Of a stretch of 64,000 nt of DNA, positions 40,964-48,959 are shown one piece after another. This DNA is from Chryseobacterium salipaludis (GTDB taxonomy: Bacteria; Bacteroidota; Bacteroidia; Flavobacteriales; Weeksellaceae). The translations under genes and the position numbers were made by a program. Numbering within the stretch: the stretch's first letter is position 1; each line of letters begins with the position of its first letter. The notes below the pieces were generated by a model, which searched no databases, had not been told where the DNA came from, and saw only the letters and a program-made list of their open reading frames with translations. The stretch is taken from the NCBI RefSeq assembly GCF_022968825.1, contig NZ_JALHKS010000002.1, forward strand, positions 124,001-188,000, given 5' to 3'.

Positions 40964-41839
40964 CTACTTTTTCCCGGACCGCAGAAAAATAAGCCCGGCC
41001 AGAATAATTGTGCCACCCGCACCTTGCATGACGGTCAGTCGGTCACCATCTAAAATTCCCCACAGCACCGCTACGACCGGCATTAATAAAGTAACCGTAG
41101 ACGCAAATAACGGCGTGGACACACTGAGCAGCCGGTAATTGAGCATCATTGCCAGCCCCGTTCCGAAGACTGACAGCAAGCTTACAAACCCAAGACCGGC
41201 CCACAGGTCACCGGCCGGCATTTCGGAAGAAAAGAAGCCGGAAAGCACCAGCGCCAGCATGGAGGGAATCAGCAGGACGAAAGAAAAGACAAAAGCAGAA
41301 AGTACTTTTGCGGGGATGCTGTGTAACTTAGACTTCACTGTTGTGGTGGAAATCGCATAACACAACGTAGCAAGCAACAACAACAGGATGGGAACAATTT
41401 CCAGCGTTCCGCTGTCGCCTCCCGAAAGCATCAACAGACACGCGCCAGTAAAGCTGATCGCGACACCCAGCACCTGCCGCCGGGTCGTGGCAAATTTCCA
41501 GAACAGGGATCCGACAATAATCACGAAGATAGGCATCATGGAATTCATGATGCCCGCAATACTGCTGCTTACACGCTCTTCCGCAATTGGGAACAAAAAC
41601 ATCGGAATAAAATTTCCGGTGAAGGCTGCCAGAATAAGCCAGCGCAGCTGCTTTTTAGGAAAACGCCTGAACTGTGAAACCGCCACCGGCAGCAACAGCA
41701 GTCCTGCAATGAGTACACGCAAGGCGCCCACCTGATAGGGATTAAAATAAAGGAGCGATTTCTTAATCAGAATAAAGGAAGAACCCCAGATGACGGACAG
41801 CGCAATCAGCAGCACCCATTTTTCTCTTTCTGCGTTCAT
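40964..41839 (-). CDS. EamA/DMT family transporter
   Basis: 291 residues with ten predicted helices in two EamA repeats (ALSVIWGSSFILIKKSL and, in the second half, VSLLSVFGTGLAMMLNYRLL, then FASTVTLLMPVVAVLWG). The drug/metabolite transporter superfamily exports amino acids, nucleosides or other metabolites; the substrate is unknown. Its start overlaps the stop of aat by 4 bases, so both are probably cotranscribed. Confidence 0.88.
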   Translation of the reverse strand: MNAEREKWVLLIALSVIWGSSFILIKKSLLYFNPYQVGALRVLIAGLLLLPVAVSQFRRFPKKQLRWLILAAFTGNFIPMFLFPIAEERVSSSIAGIMNSMMPIFVIIVGSLFWKFATTRRQVLGVAISFTGACLLMLSGGDSGTLEIVPILLLLLATLCYAISTTTVKSKLHSIPAKVLSAFVFSFVLLIPSMLALVLSGFFSSEMPAGDLWAGLGFVSLLSVFGTGLAMMLNYRLLSVSTPLFASTVTLLMPVVAVLWGILDGDRLTVMQGAGGTIILAGLIFLRSGKK

Positions 41840-42483
41840 GTAATTTGTTGGTTAAGTATATCAAGGTACGTCCGCTTTGGAATCATTTCCGCGCCGAGAC
41901 TTTCCAGATGAGCGGAGTAAATCTGACAATCCACCAAATCAATTTCAGCGGCGTGCGTCTGTACAAAGTGTATAAAACCCGCTTTGGAGGCATTGCTCAC
42001 ACGCGAGAACATACTTTCCCCGCAGAAAACACGGCCGATCTGAAGGCCATAAAAACCGCCAGCCAGTGCACCATCTTTCCAGACTTCGATGCTTTTGGCC
42101 AAACCATGACGGTGTAAAGTTTCAAAGGAATCAATCAGTTCACCGGATATCCAGGTACCGTCCTGCTCCTTTCGATCGACCTGCTGGCAGGACTCCATCA
42201 CTTCGCGAAAACACGTATTCTCCGTAAAAGTAAATTGCCCGTCACGCAGAACTTTGCGCATCGATTTGGAAACTTTGATTTTTTCCGGATAGAGCACGAA
42301 ACGCGGATCGGGGCACCACCACAATATTGGCTCACCAGGATTGTACCACGGGAAGATCCCGGTTTCATAGGCAAACAGCAGCCGTTCCGGCGAAAGATCG
42401 CCGCCCAAAGCGATCAGACCTTGCTCCGGGTCGTATTGCGCGGGATCCGGAAAAGAAATTTCAGCGGGATTTAACAGAATCAT
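41836..42483 (-). CDS. aat: Leucyl/phenylalanyl-tRNA-protein transferase
   Basis: 215 residues. Motifs: FPDPAQYDPEQGLIALGGDL, ETGIFPWYNPGEPILWWCPD, WIHGE-like GTWISGELIDSFETLHRHGLA, SIEVWKDGALAGGFYGLQIG, GRVFCGESMFSRVSNASKAG and LVDCQI. The enzyme adds Leu or Phe to N-terminal Arg/Lys of proteins for ClpS/ClpAP degradation (N-degron pathway). It heads a pair with the EamA transporter. Confidence 0.97.
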   Translation of the reverse strand: MILLNPAEISFPDPAQYDPEQGLIALGGDLSPERLLFAYETGIFPWYNPGEPILWWCPDPRFVLYPEKIKVSKSMRKVLRDGQFTFTENTCFREVMESCQQVDRKEQDGTWISGELIDSFETLHRHGLAKSIEVWKDGALAGGFYGLQIGRVFCGESMFSRVSNASKAGFIHFVQTHAAEIDLVDCQIYSAHLESLGAEMIPKRTYLDILNQQIT

Positions 42484-42549
42484 CGGGAAGAAAAAATCCC
42501 GCCGGTACAGCAGGATATAGGTATGGTTTATATAATGTACACCAGAAGA

Positions 42550-42921
42550 TTAGAAAGGAAGGTCATCTTCATCTTCTTCGAAAACATTCCCGCCCTGTGC
42601 CGGTTGGTTTTGGGAAGGTGCCGCCTGGGTAGGCTCATTAAAAGTAGCAGCCATATTTTCAATACGCCAGCCCACGATGGAGTTGAAGTACTTCACTTCA
42701 TTCTGCGGAGAAGTCCACTCGCGGCCGCGGATGTTGATAGACACCTTCACTTTATCACCTTCATTTACCTGATTCAGCAAATCTGTTTTGTCCTGCAAAA
42801 ATTCAATGCTGATCGGCTGCGGGTATTGTTCTTCGGTCATCAGGATCATTTCGCGCTTCTGAAAACCGCTCGCAAACGTCTGAATGTCTGTTATTTTCTT
42901 TACTGTTCCTTGTAATTCCAT
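42550..42921 (-). CDS. DUF3127 (OB-fold-like) protein
   Basis: 123 residues from the ATG at 42921; the longer frame to 43167 would run across a tRNA gene and is rejected. MELQGTVKKITDIQTFASGF, KREMILMTEEQYPQPISIEF, VKVSINIRGREW and KYFNSIVGWRIE form the DUF3127 domain, an OB-fold family from Bacteroidota. The acidic C-terminal tail (EEDEDDLPF) looks like that of single-stranded DNA-binding protein, which suggests a related nucleic-acid role (inference). Confidence 0.85.
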   Translation of the reverse strand: MELQGTVKKITDIQTFASGFQKREMILMTEEQYPQPISIEFLQDKTDLLNQVNEGDKVKVSINIRGREWTSPQNEVKYFNSIVGWRIENMAATFNEPTQAAPSQNQPAQGGNVFEEDEDDLPF

Positions 42922-43016
42922 GATATAATTCGTTATGGTGTAAAAGTAATAAAATTGTGCAGAAAAAGAAAGCGGGCAATCTATTTTGCAAAAATTAAAA
43001 TTTGTTGAAAAAAAGA

Positions 43017-43049
43017 TTTGGTTTGCAATAAAAAAAGTCTTTATATTTG
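43017..43049 (+). promoter_or_regulatory. Promoter of the tRNA operon
   Basis: TTTG (43017-43020), 21 bases, TATATTTG (43042-43049); the first tRNA begins at 43085. Close match to the Bacteroidota consensus. Confidence 0.8.
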
Positions 43050-43084
43050 CACTCATCAAAAACGAAGAATAGCGTTCTTTATCA

Positions 43085-43166
43085 GCGGATGTGGTGTAAT
43101 TGGTAGCCACGCCAGACTTAGGATCTGGTGCCGTGAGGCGTGGGGGTTCGAGTCCCTTCATCCGCA
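43085..43166 (+). tRNA. tRNA-Leu (UAG)
   Basis: 82 nt with acceptor GCGGATG / CATCCGC, anticodon TAG in ACTTAGGAT, a long variable arm (GCCGTGAGGCG) typical of class II tRNA, and T arm GGGTTCGAGTCCC. CCA is not encoded. First gene of a three-tRNA operon. Confidence 0.95.
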
Positions 43167-43208
43167 CCTAATCTTACCTGTTAATTCTGAGTTCAGGATT
43201 AATATTAC

Positions 43209-43281
<73 letters not shown>

Positions 43282-43291
43282 CTAAGTGCTT

Positions 43292-43375
43292 GCCTTGGTG
43301 GTGGAACTGGTAGACACGCAGGACTTAAAATCCTGTGTCCGCAAGGACGTACGGGTTCAAGTCCCGTCCGAGGTA
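43292..43375 (+). tRNA. tRNA-Leu (UAA)
   Basis: 84 nt; acceptor GCCTTGG / CCGAGGT with a G.U first pair, anticodon TAA in ACTTAAAAT, long variable arm (TGTCCGCAAGGACGT), T arm GGGTTCAAGTCCC. CCA not encoded. Third in the operon, followed by a terminator. Confidence 0.95.
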
Positions 43376-43386
43376 CTTTTAGATTA

Positions 43387-43426
43387 GAAGCGCCGCTGAC
43401 CTTTGGTCAGCGGCGCTTTCTTTTTA
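43387..43426 (+). terminator. Terminator of the tRNA operon
   Basis: Perfect 13-bp stem AGCGCCGCTGACC / GGTCAGCGGCGCT with TTT loop and T-rich tail. Confidence 0.92.
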
Positions 43427-43535
43427 TACCTTCAGGCCCTTTTTACCAACTACGATTCTGTTCTTTTATTCCTTCCCTTCAGCGATCCGCGGTTCATGGT
43501 ACTTTTTTTGTTGCTTGCCTTTTAAATATAAAATC

Positions 43536-43883
43536 ATGGAACAACACGAGCTAAAGACATTGTCGCAAGTATTGAACAGCCTGTATAAAAAAGGCATCAC
43601 GAAGGAAATCTGCATGAATGATCAAAACCAGATGATTTTGGGTGATAGTGAAAAGACCTATCAGCCACAGGATCTTTGCATCGTGAAGTCCTACCGCTTT
43701 GAAGGAGAAAGCAATCCCGATGACAATGCCGTGCTTTATTTAATTGAAGATAAAGAAGGACAACTGGCCACTTTGCTGGATTCCTACGGCGCCAACAGTA
43801 ATTACAGCGGCGAAGAATTCGATAATTTCCTGCGCCAGGTGCCTATCCACGAGCGCGCTGAATATGACGAAGACAACCTTTGA
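43536..43883 (+). CDS. Conserved hypothetical protein
   Basis: 115 residues from the ATG at 43536. It is acidic, with the segments KTLSQVLNSLYKKGITKEIC, KTYQPQDLCIVKSYRFEGES and QLATLLDSYGANS, and appears all-alpha/beta and soluble. I believe similar small proteins occur throughout Flavobacteriia, but I know no function. No catalytic motif. Monocistronic, ending in a perfect 11-bp terminator. Confidence 0.78.
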   Translation: MEQHELKTLSQVLNSLYKKGITKEICMNDQNQMILGDSEKTYQPQDLCIVKSYRFEGESNPDDNAVLYLIEDKEGQLATLLDSYGANSNYSGEEFDNFLRQVPIHERAEYDEDNL

Positions 43884-43918
43884 TTAGAAATAATTGATAC
43901 CCGGAGCACCGCTCCCCG

Positions 43919-43949
43919 ATCCGGAAAGTTTTACTTTCCGGATTTTTTC
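43919..43949 (+). terminator. Terminator overlapping the AsmA-like gene end
   Basis: 11-bp stem ATCCGGAAAGT / ACTTTCCGGAT, loop TTT, then T6. The minus-strand gene stop lies inside the stem. Confidence 0.88.
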
Positions 43950-46573
43950 TGGAATAAACGCTGGAACCAGTTTTTCTTTTTCTTTTTGGTGCTGTCTTTT
44001 TCAGCAGGCTGCTCCAGCTGGGCAGCACGCGCTTCAGCGCTGTCCGTTAGTTTGGAAGGCGCGACCGCGGAAGTTGTATCTTTTTTGGTGAGGTTGTCGG
44101 TTACTTTTGCAGGCCCGCTGCCGAGCAGGGTTTTCTTTAATCCCTGTTCTATTCCTTTCCAGAAAAGGTTGAAAAAAGATTTGGTTTTATCGCGCTCCAC
44201 ATCTTTCACCGGTACCGAAGCCGGAAACTTCTCGGAATCGCTTCGCACAAATATATTGGCCACGGCGGATAAGACTTCATTTTTATCGCCATCTTTTTTC
44301 AGGACTTCTACTTTTAAGTTTTCATGCTTCATCCTGAGCACACCGTCCAGGCCAGCACGATTGCCTTTGAAATCGAAACTCAGATCATTAATCCGTCCGG
44401 TTGCGCGTATTTTTAAATAAGGTTCAATGAAGGTATTAATCTGCTGCGCCGGCAGACCTGTTATGTTCCCGGCAATACTGAAAGCATCCTGGGGACTCGC
44501 CGTGTCCAGTGTCCAGCGTACCTGCATCGGCGACACGTCCATAAAACGGCAACGGATGTCGAGCGGAATTTGGGTAGGCCGACCAGCAATCCTGGAGTTT
44601 ATATTATGGCCCAGCAGTTCAAAATTGCTGAAAATAAGTTTACCCGGTCCATCACTTTTTTTGGTGTCCTCTTCATACACTAACCGCGAATTCTGCAGTT
44701 TTAGCGTTTTCACAAAAACAGGAAACCTGATGGATCTTAGCAGCGCGGAATACAGTGGCTTTTCCTTAAGGTCATCCGCCGGAATCTTACTGCGGAATAT
44801 ATTAGCATCTACTCCATTTAATAATAACCGATCAAGCTCAAGAAATTTCTTGCCCGAAACCAAGTCCCAGGTTCCGCTTGCCTGCACGTGCTGAGCTTTT
44901 AAATCATACAAATCGCGCTCGGTGGGAATCTGGCGGATAAACTGAGCCCGCGAAACAGTAGGTTTCATGGAAAAATTGCGAAGCTCGGCTTTATTTTTAT
45001 CTGCTTTTATATTCGTAGCAGATAAGGTATAAAAAGGAATGGTATACAAAAAGCCTTTGGCAGAAAACTCATAATTGCGCGTACGGAAAGGCCAGGAATC
45101 CTTCACCGTCTGATTATTCATTTCCACATGATGCAGCTCCGCGTTGGCACCCTGCACCACGATTGGTTTTTCTTTATTCCCTACCGTCAGATCTGCGTCC
45201 TGTAGTTCCACATTACGGATGCGCATCGGCAGTTGCAAAAAGCTGAAATCAGGATTTGCTTTTTTCTGCGGTGCCGCGGTAAGCCATTTTCCTTTTGGGT
45301 TGGTCACCAGTATATCGCGAACCTCCATTTTCAATTTATCATTCACAAACTCCCAATGATCCACATTCAGCCGCAACCGCGGTACCTGCAGACTAATTTC
45401 TGAGGAAGAAGGGGCCGCTGAGGTTACATTAATGGAACGTAAATCTGCCTTCTCCGGATTGAGGAAAATATCAGCCACCTGAATTTTCTCCCTGCCAGTG
45501 AAATAGTGCAACCGTTTACCGCGAATCCGGAAACTGTCGTAATTAAAAGGAATATTACCGCGCGCTGTTTCATCATTCATTTTCAGCTTATCAATGCCCA
45601 TATTCAGTTTTTGGGCGGCGAAGATCTGATTTCCCGAAGGATTCAGAATTTGGATGCGCGCATTGTTCAGCTGCACATTATCCAGCAGCACGTCATAGCG
45701 GAAACTTTTCTTTTTATTTTTATTATTTCCCTGGGACGTTGTCATCGTCAGCACCGGCTGGTTCATTTCCACGCCATGCAGTGCAAGTTGGTTTCTTTTT
45801 AAAGACAGGTTTTTAAAACGCATATCGGGCACTTCCAGTTTCATCAGGTTGCGTTTCTTCGGGTAATACTGCTGCAGTTGGCTATAATTTAATAAAGGAA
45901 TAAGCGCAAAGTCTTTCACCTTCATATTTTGTTCTTCGGTACGTATTTCGCACGCTGTAATTGCATAAATCGGGTCAGGCCGAAAGAAAAAGTGATTTCC
46001 CCGGATCTTGTAGTTATCAAAGACGAACGGGAGCTTTTGCTCAACAGATTCTTCGGTCATTTTCAGATTATTCACCTCCAGATCGAGCTGGCGAACGCTG
46101 AAAAATTTCCGTCCGGTATGTTGATATATGCGAATGTCGCCGTCCTTAATATTGATATTTCTGAAAGTAACCGGGTTCCGTTTTTTACCGGTACGGTCAT
46201 CCACGGGTTTGGCAAGGGTTACATTTAACAGCGGCCGGATCATGTTAAGTTGTGTGCTGGAAACGCTCTTGTGCACCAGATAATCATAAATACCGAGTCG
46301 CGAAACCGAAAGCGTATCAATGGTTCCCTGCAACCCAATGGTATTTTTATCCCCGGGATGCTGGCTGTTCACGGAAAGACCGGTACTGTGAATGTTGCCG
46401 GTGAGCAGGTCCACTTCCAGCGTTTTATATGAGACGATATACTCCGTGTTTCCTTTTATATAACCGGGAAGTTTTTTCTTCAGCCAGAAATTAATGCCCA
46501 GATTTGCCACCAGCAGCAACAGCAGCAGGCCGGCAAGTGCCCACAGCACAAAACGGGGTATTCTTTTTTTCAT
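43931..46573 (-). CDS. Large AsmA/DUF748-like envelope protein
   Basis: 880 residues. An N-terminal basic patch and one transmembrane helix (about 9-29, VLWALAGLLLLLLVANLGI) are followed by long beta-rich repeats (recurrent I-x-D-G-D-I / LQDADLTV-like strands such as NINIKDGDIRIYQHTG) and a Lys-rich C-terminus (KKKKKNWFQRLFQKKSGK). This fits the AsmA/TamB/DUF748 superfamily of inner-membrane-anchored proteins thought to bridge the periplasm and move phospholipid or help outer-membrane assembly. The exact subfamily is uncertain. Monocistronic. Confidence 0.78.
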   Translation of the reverse strand: MKKRIPRFVLWALAGLLLLLLVANLGINFWLKKKLPGYIKGNTEYIVSYKTLEVDLLTGNIHSTGLSVNSQHPGDKNTIGLQGTIDTLSVSRLGIYDYLVHKSVSSTQLNMIRPLLNVTLAKPVDDRTGKKRNPVTFRNINIKDGDIRIYQHTGRKFFSVRQLDLEVNNLKMTEESVEQKLPFVFDNYKIRGNHFFFRPDPIYAITACEIRTEEQNMKVKDFALIPLLNYSQLQQYYPKKRNLMKLEVPDMRFKNLSLKRNQLALHGVEMNQPVLTMTTSQGNNKNKKKSFRYDVLLDNVQLNNARIQILNPSGNQIFAAQKLNMGIDKLKMNDETARGNIPFNYDSFRIRGKRLHYFTGREKIQVADIFLNPEKADLRSINVTSAAPSSSEISLQVPRLRLNVDHWEFVNDKLKMEVRDILVTNPKGKWLTAAPQKKANPDFSFLQLPMRIRNVELQDADLTVGNKEKPIVVQGANAELHHVEMNNQTVKDSWPFRTRNYEFSAKGFLYTIPFYTLSATNIKADKNKAELRNFSMKPTVSRAQFIRQIPTERDLYDLKAQHVQASGTWDLVSGKKFLELDRLLLNGVDANIFRSKIPADDLKEKPLYSALLRSIRFPVFVKTLKLQNSRLVYEEDTKKSDGPGKLIFSNFELLGHNINSRIAGRPTQIPLDIRCRFMDVSPMQVRWTLDTASPQDAFSIAGNITGLPAQQINTFIEPYLKIRATGRINDLSFDFKGNRAGLDGVLRMKHENLKVEVLKKDGDKNEVLSAVANIFVRSDSEKFPASVPVKDVERDKTKSFFNLFWKGIEQGLKKTLLGSGPAKVTDNLTKKDTTSAVAPSKLTDSAEARAAQLEQPAEKDSTKKKKKNWFQRLFQKKSGK

Positions 46574-46632
46574 TCGTGTGAGATAGATAATTACATGCCA
46601 ATCGGCGGCCTGCCAGCGTATTAAGAACTATT

Positions 46633-47424
46633 TTAAACTTCCAGGGTAACTCTGTAGCCTTCGTGTCCGCGCACGTTCATCACTTCGCCACCTTCGAAAG
46701 AGAGATATTGCCCTTTGATGCCGCGCAGCACGCCTTCATATTCAGGTTTTTTGTCCAGGGTAAAAGACTTTATTTTTTCGGGTGCTTCATAAGGGTAGTC
46801 CAGCCGCACCATCTGATCATCAGCGGCATAGAAATTTTTAAAATCATCCGGGAAATGTGCCTGAATTTTTTCGCGGAAATCAGCCAGGTCCAGGTCATCC
46901 TCAAAATCATCTTCCAGCATTTTACGCCAGTTGGTTTTATCGGGCAAGTGTTCTTTCATCGCCACCTCAATCATGCCGGCTTCATAGCGGTTGTCCGTTC
47001 TGGCAATCGGCAGCGCGAAAGTAGCGCCCTGGTCAATCCAGCGGGTCGGCACCTGACTCTCGCGGGTCACCCCCACTTTCACATCACCGGTGTAGGCGAG
47101 GTAAACAATATGCGGCTGCAGCTGCATGGCTTCTTCCACGGCCAGATCGCGATCTTCAATCCCGAGATGCGCGGTAGAAAGTTCCGGCCGGATAATAGCA
47201 CCGGAGGCGTACGGACTTTCATAAAAACACCTTTTGCAAAATCCCATCCTGAAAATCTTTTCCTCACTGCCGCAGTTCATACACTCGTAGCCAACGTGCT
47301 GCAGTTTCAGCGTTTTGCCCAGCAGCTGATTCATGCTGAGCAGATGCTGCGACAAGTTCAGAAAATACTCGATCGGCTGACCGTTCTGGGTAATCATTTT
47401 CTGCAAAGTGCCGGTAAATTTCAT
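46633..47424 (-). CDS. DUF2797 protein with zinc ribbon
   Basis: 263 residues. A four-cysteine zinc ribbon CMNCGSEEKIFRMGFCKRC (Cys48, 51, 63, 66) is followed by YLAYTGDVKVGVTRESQVPTRWIDQGA, which resembles a GIY-YIG-like nuclease core. The DUF2797 family is conserved in Bacteroidota and Actinomycetota; function unknown, nucleic-acid binding likely. Divergent from the epimerase. Confidence 0.85.
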   Translation of the reverse strand: MKFTGTLQKMITQNGQPIEYFLNLSQHLLSMNQLLGKTLKLQHVGYECMNCGSEEKIFRMGFCKRCFYESPYASGAIIRPELSTAHLGIEDRDLAVEEAMQLQPHIVYLAYTGDVKVGVTRESQVPTRWIDQGATFALPIARTDNRYEAGMIEVAMKEHLPDKTNWRKMLEDDFEDDLDLADFREKIQAHFPDDFKNFYAADDQMVRLDYPYEAPEKIKSFTLDKKPEYEGVLRGIKGQYLSFEGGEVMNVRGHEGYRVTLEV

Positions 47425-47488
47425 AGGGAGATATTTGGGTAAAATTAATCATTTAGATTTAATTAAATTTACGGCGAAAACATAAAAA

Positions 47489-48517
47489 ATGACCTACCTT
47501 ATTACCGGTGGCAGCGGCTTTATCGGCTCGCATCTGGTTCAGCAATTAATACAGAACGGACATTCTGTCATTAACATTGACAATTTTGATGATTTTTATG
47601 ACTACCGGATTAAGGTGCACAATACGCTGGAATCAACCGGCAGAAAATCCGGGTTTGTATTTACCAATAAAAACCAGGATATTCAGCAGCTTATAGCAGA
47701 AACTTCGTCGGACAATTATCGTTTATTTTACCAGGATATCCGCGATGTAGAAGGCTTGGAAAACATCTTTTCACAGTATTCAATTGATGCTATTATTCAT
47801 TTAGCGGCTTTAGCGGGAGTCCGTCCTTCAATTGAGCGGCCGCTGGAATACGAAGAAGTGAATATTCGCGGAACGATGAATTTATGGGAACTCGCGAAGA
47901 AACATAAAATCAATAAATTCCTGTGCGCCTCCAGTTCCAGCGTGTACGGAAATAATGAAAAAGTGCCCTTTGCGGAGACAGATCCGGTGGACGCACCAAT
48001 CTCACCTTACGCCGCAACCAAGCGCTGTACGGAACTTCTGGGGCATGTGTATTTTCATCTGTATAAAATTGACATGATTCATCTGCGGTTTTTCACCGTG
48101 TACGGACCCCGCCAGCGGCCAGATTTGGCGATTCATAAATTTGCCGGCCTGATGCAGCGCGAGGAGATGATTCCTTATTATGGCGATGGCACCACGGCGC
48201 GGGATTATACGTATATAGATGACATTATTTCCGGCGTTTTGGGCGCGCTCAAGTATCTGGAGCAAAATGAGGGTGTTTATGAAATCATAAACCTGGGTGA
48301 AAGTGAAGTAATACCGCTGCACCAAATGGTAGAAACACTGGAAAATACAATGGCTGTTCCTGCGCTGAAAAAAACCTTACCGATGCAGCCCGGCGATGTG
48401 CAGAAAACCAGTGCCGACATCCGAAAAGCGAAGACACTCATTGGCTACCAACCGGCCACAAATTTCCAAAATGGCATAAAAAAGTTTGTGGAATGGTTTT
48501 TGAGAAAAGGAATCTGA
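47489..48517 (+). CDS. NAD-dependent sugar epimerase (UDP-glucuronate 4-epimerase-like)
   Basis: 342 residues. Extended SDR: TGGSGFIGSHLVQQL (NAD site), IDNFDDFYD, HLAALAGVRPSIERP, the catalytic SSSSVYGNN...SPYAATKR (YxxxK), LRFFTVYGPRQRPDLAI and YTYIDDIISGVL. The best family match is the GalE/CapI UDP-glucuronate (or UDP-hexose) 4-epimerase group, which supplies galacturonate-type units for capsule, LPS or exopolysaccharide. No glycan locus surrounds it, so it may serve a general pool. Confidence 0.9.
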   Translation: MTYLITGGSGFIGSHLVQQLIQNGHSVINIDNFDDFYDYRIKVHNTLESTGRKSGFVFTNKNQDIQQLIAETSSDNYRLFYQDIRDVEGLENIFSQYSIDAIIHLAALAGVRPSIERPLEYEEVNIRGTMNLWELAKKHKINKFLCASSSSVYGNNEKVPFAETDPVDAPISPYAATKRCTELLGHVYFHLYKIDMIHLRFFTVYGPRQRPDLAIHKFAGLMQREEMIPYYGDGTTARDYTYIDDIISGVLGALKYLEQNEGVYEIINLGESEVIPLHQMVETLENTMAVPALKKTLPMQPGDVQKTSADIRKAKTLIGYQPATNFQNGIKKFVEWFLRKGI

Positions 48518-48589
48518 ATTTTTCCAAAACGATAATCTAAGTTTGTTGAAAATCAGTGAGAAAAAGATTTTTTATGTCGCCGATTTTTA

Positions 48590-48597
48590 TACTTTTG
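48590..48597 (+). promoter_or_regulatory. -7 element of the DUF2795 gene
   Basis: TACTTTTG, 16 bases before the ATG. Confidence 0.5.
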
Positions 48598-48613
48598 CAA
48601 AAAAATAAATAAT

Positions 48614-48835
48614 ATGTATTGGACATTAGAACTTGCGTCTTATCTGAGCGATGCTCCCTGGCCGATGACAAAAGCAGAGCTGATTGATTATGCCATCCGC
48701 ACCGGAGCTCCGATGGAGGTGGTAGAGAACCTGCAGGCGATCGAAGATGAAGGCGAAATCTACGAGTCTATCGAAGAAGTGTGGAGTGACTATCCTACTG
48801 ATGAGGACTTCCTGTGGAATGAAGATGAATATTAA
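48614..48835 (+). CDS. DUF2795 family small acidic protein
   Basis: 73 residues. MYWTLELASYLSDAPWPMTK, then AELIDYAIRTGAPMEVVENL and a very acidic C-terminus. This matches the DUF2795 family, found widely as a short stand-alone protein. Function unknown. It lies 125 bases before secA on the same strand and may be cotranscribed with it. Confidence 0.88.
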   Translation: MYWTLELASYLSDAPWPMTKAELIDYAIRTGAPMEVVENLQAIEDEGEIYESIEEVWSDYPTDEDFLWNEDEY

Positions 48836-48959
48836 TAATTTATAAAAGTCGGTAGGTCATGTGACTACTGGCTTTTTGCACTTTAAGAATAATTTTTAAA
48901 GTTTCTAAAATATATAAATGGCTGCCGGAGCAAAACCGCAGCAGCCGAAAGTAATCAAT

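Noticed and set aside
40807-41022. 71-codon minus-strand frame overlapping the end of the EamA gene
   Set aside because: It covers the small-RNA terminator and its N-terminal part is the EamA gene read in another frame.
42922-43167. N-terminal extension of the DUF3127 gene
   Set aside because: The extension would run through the tRNA-Leu gene and the tRNA promoter; MELQGTV is the family start.
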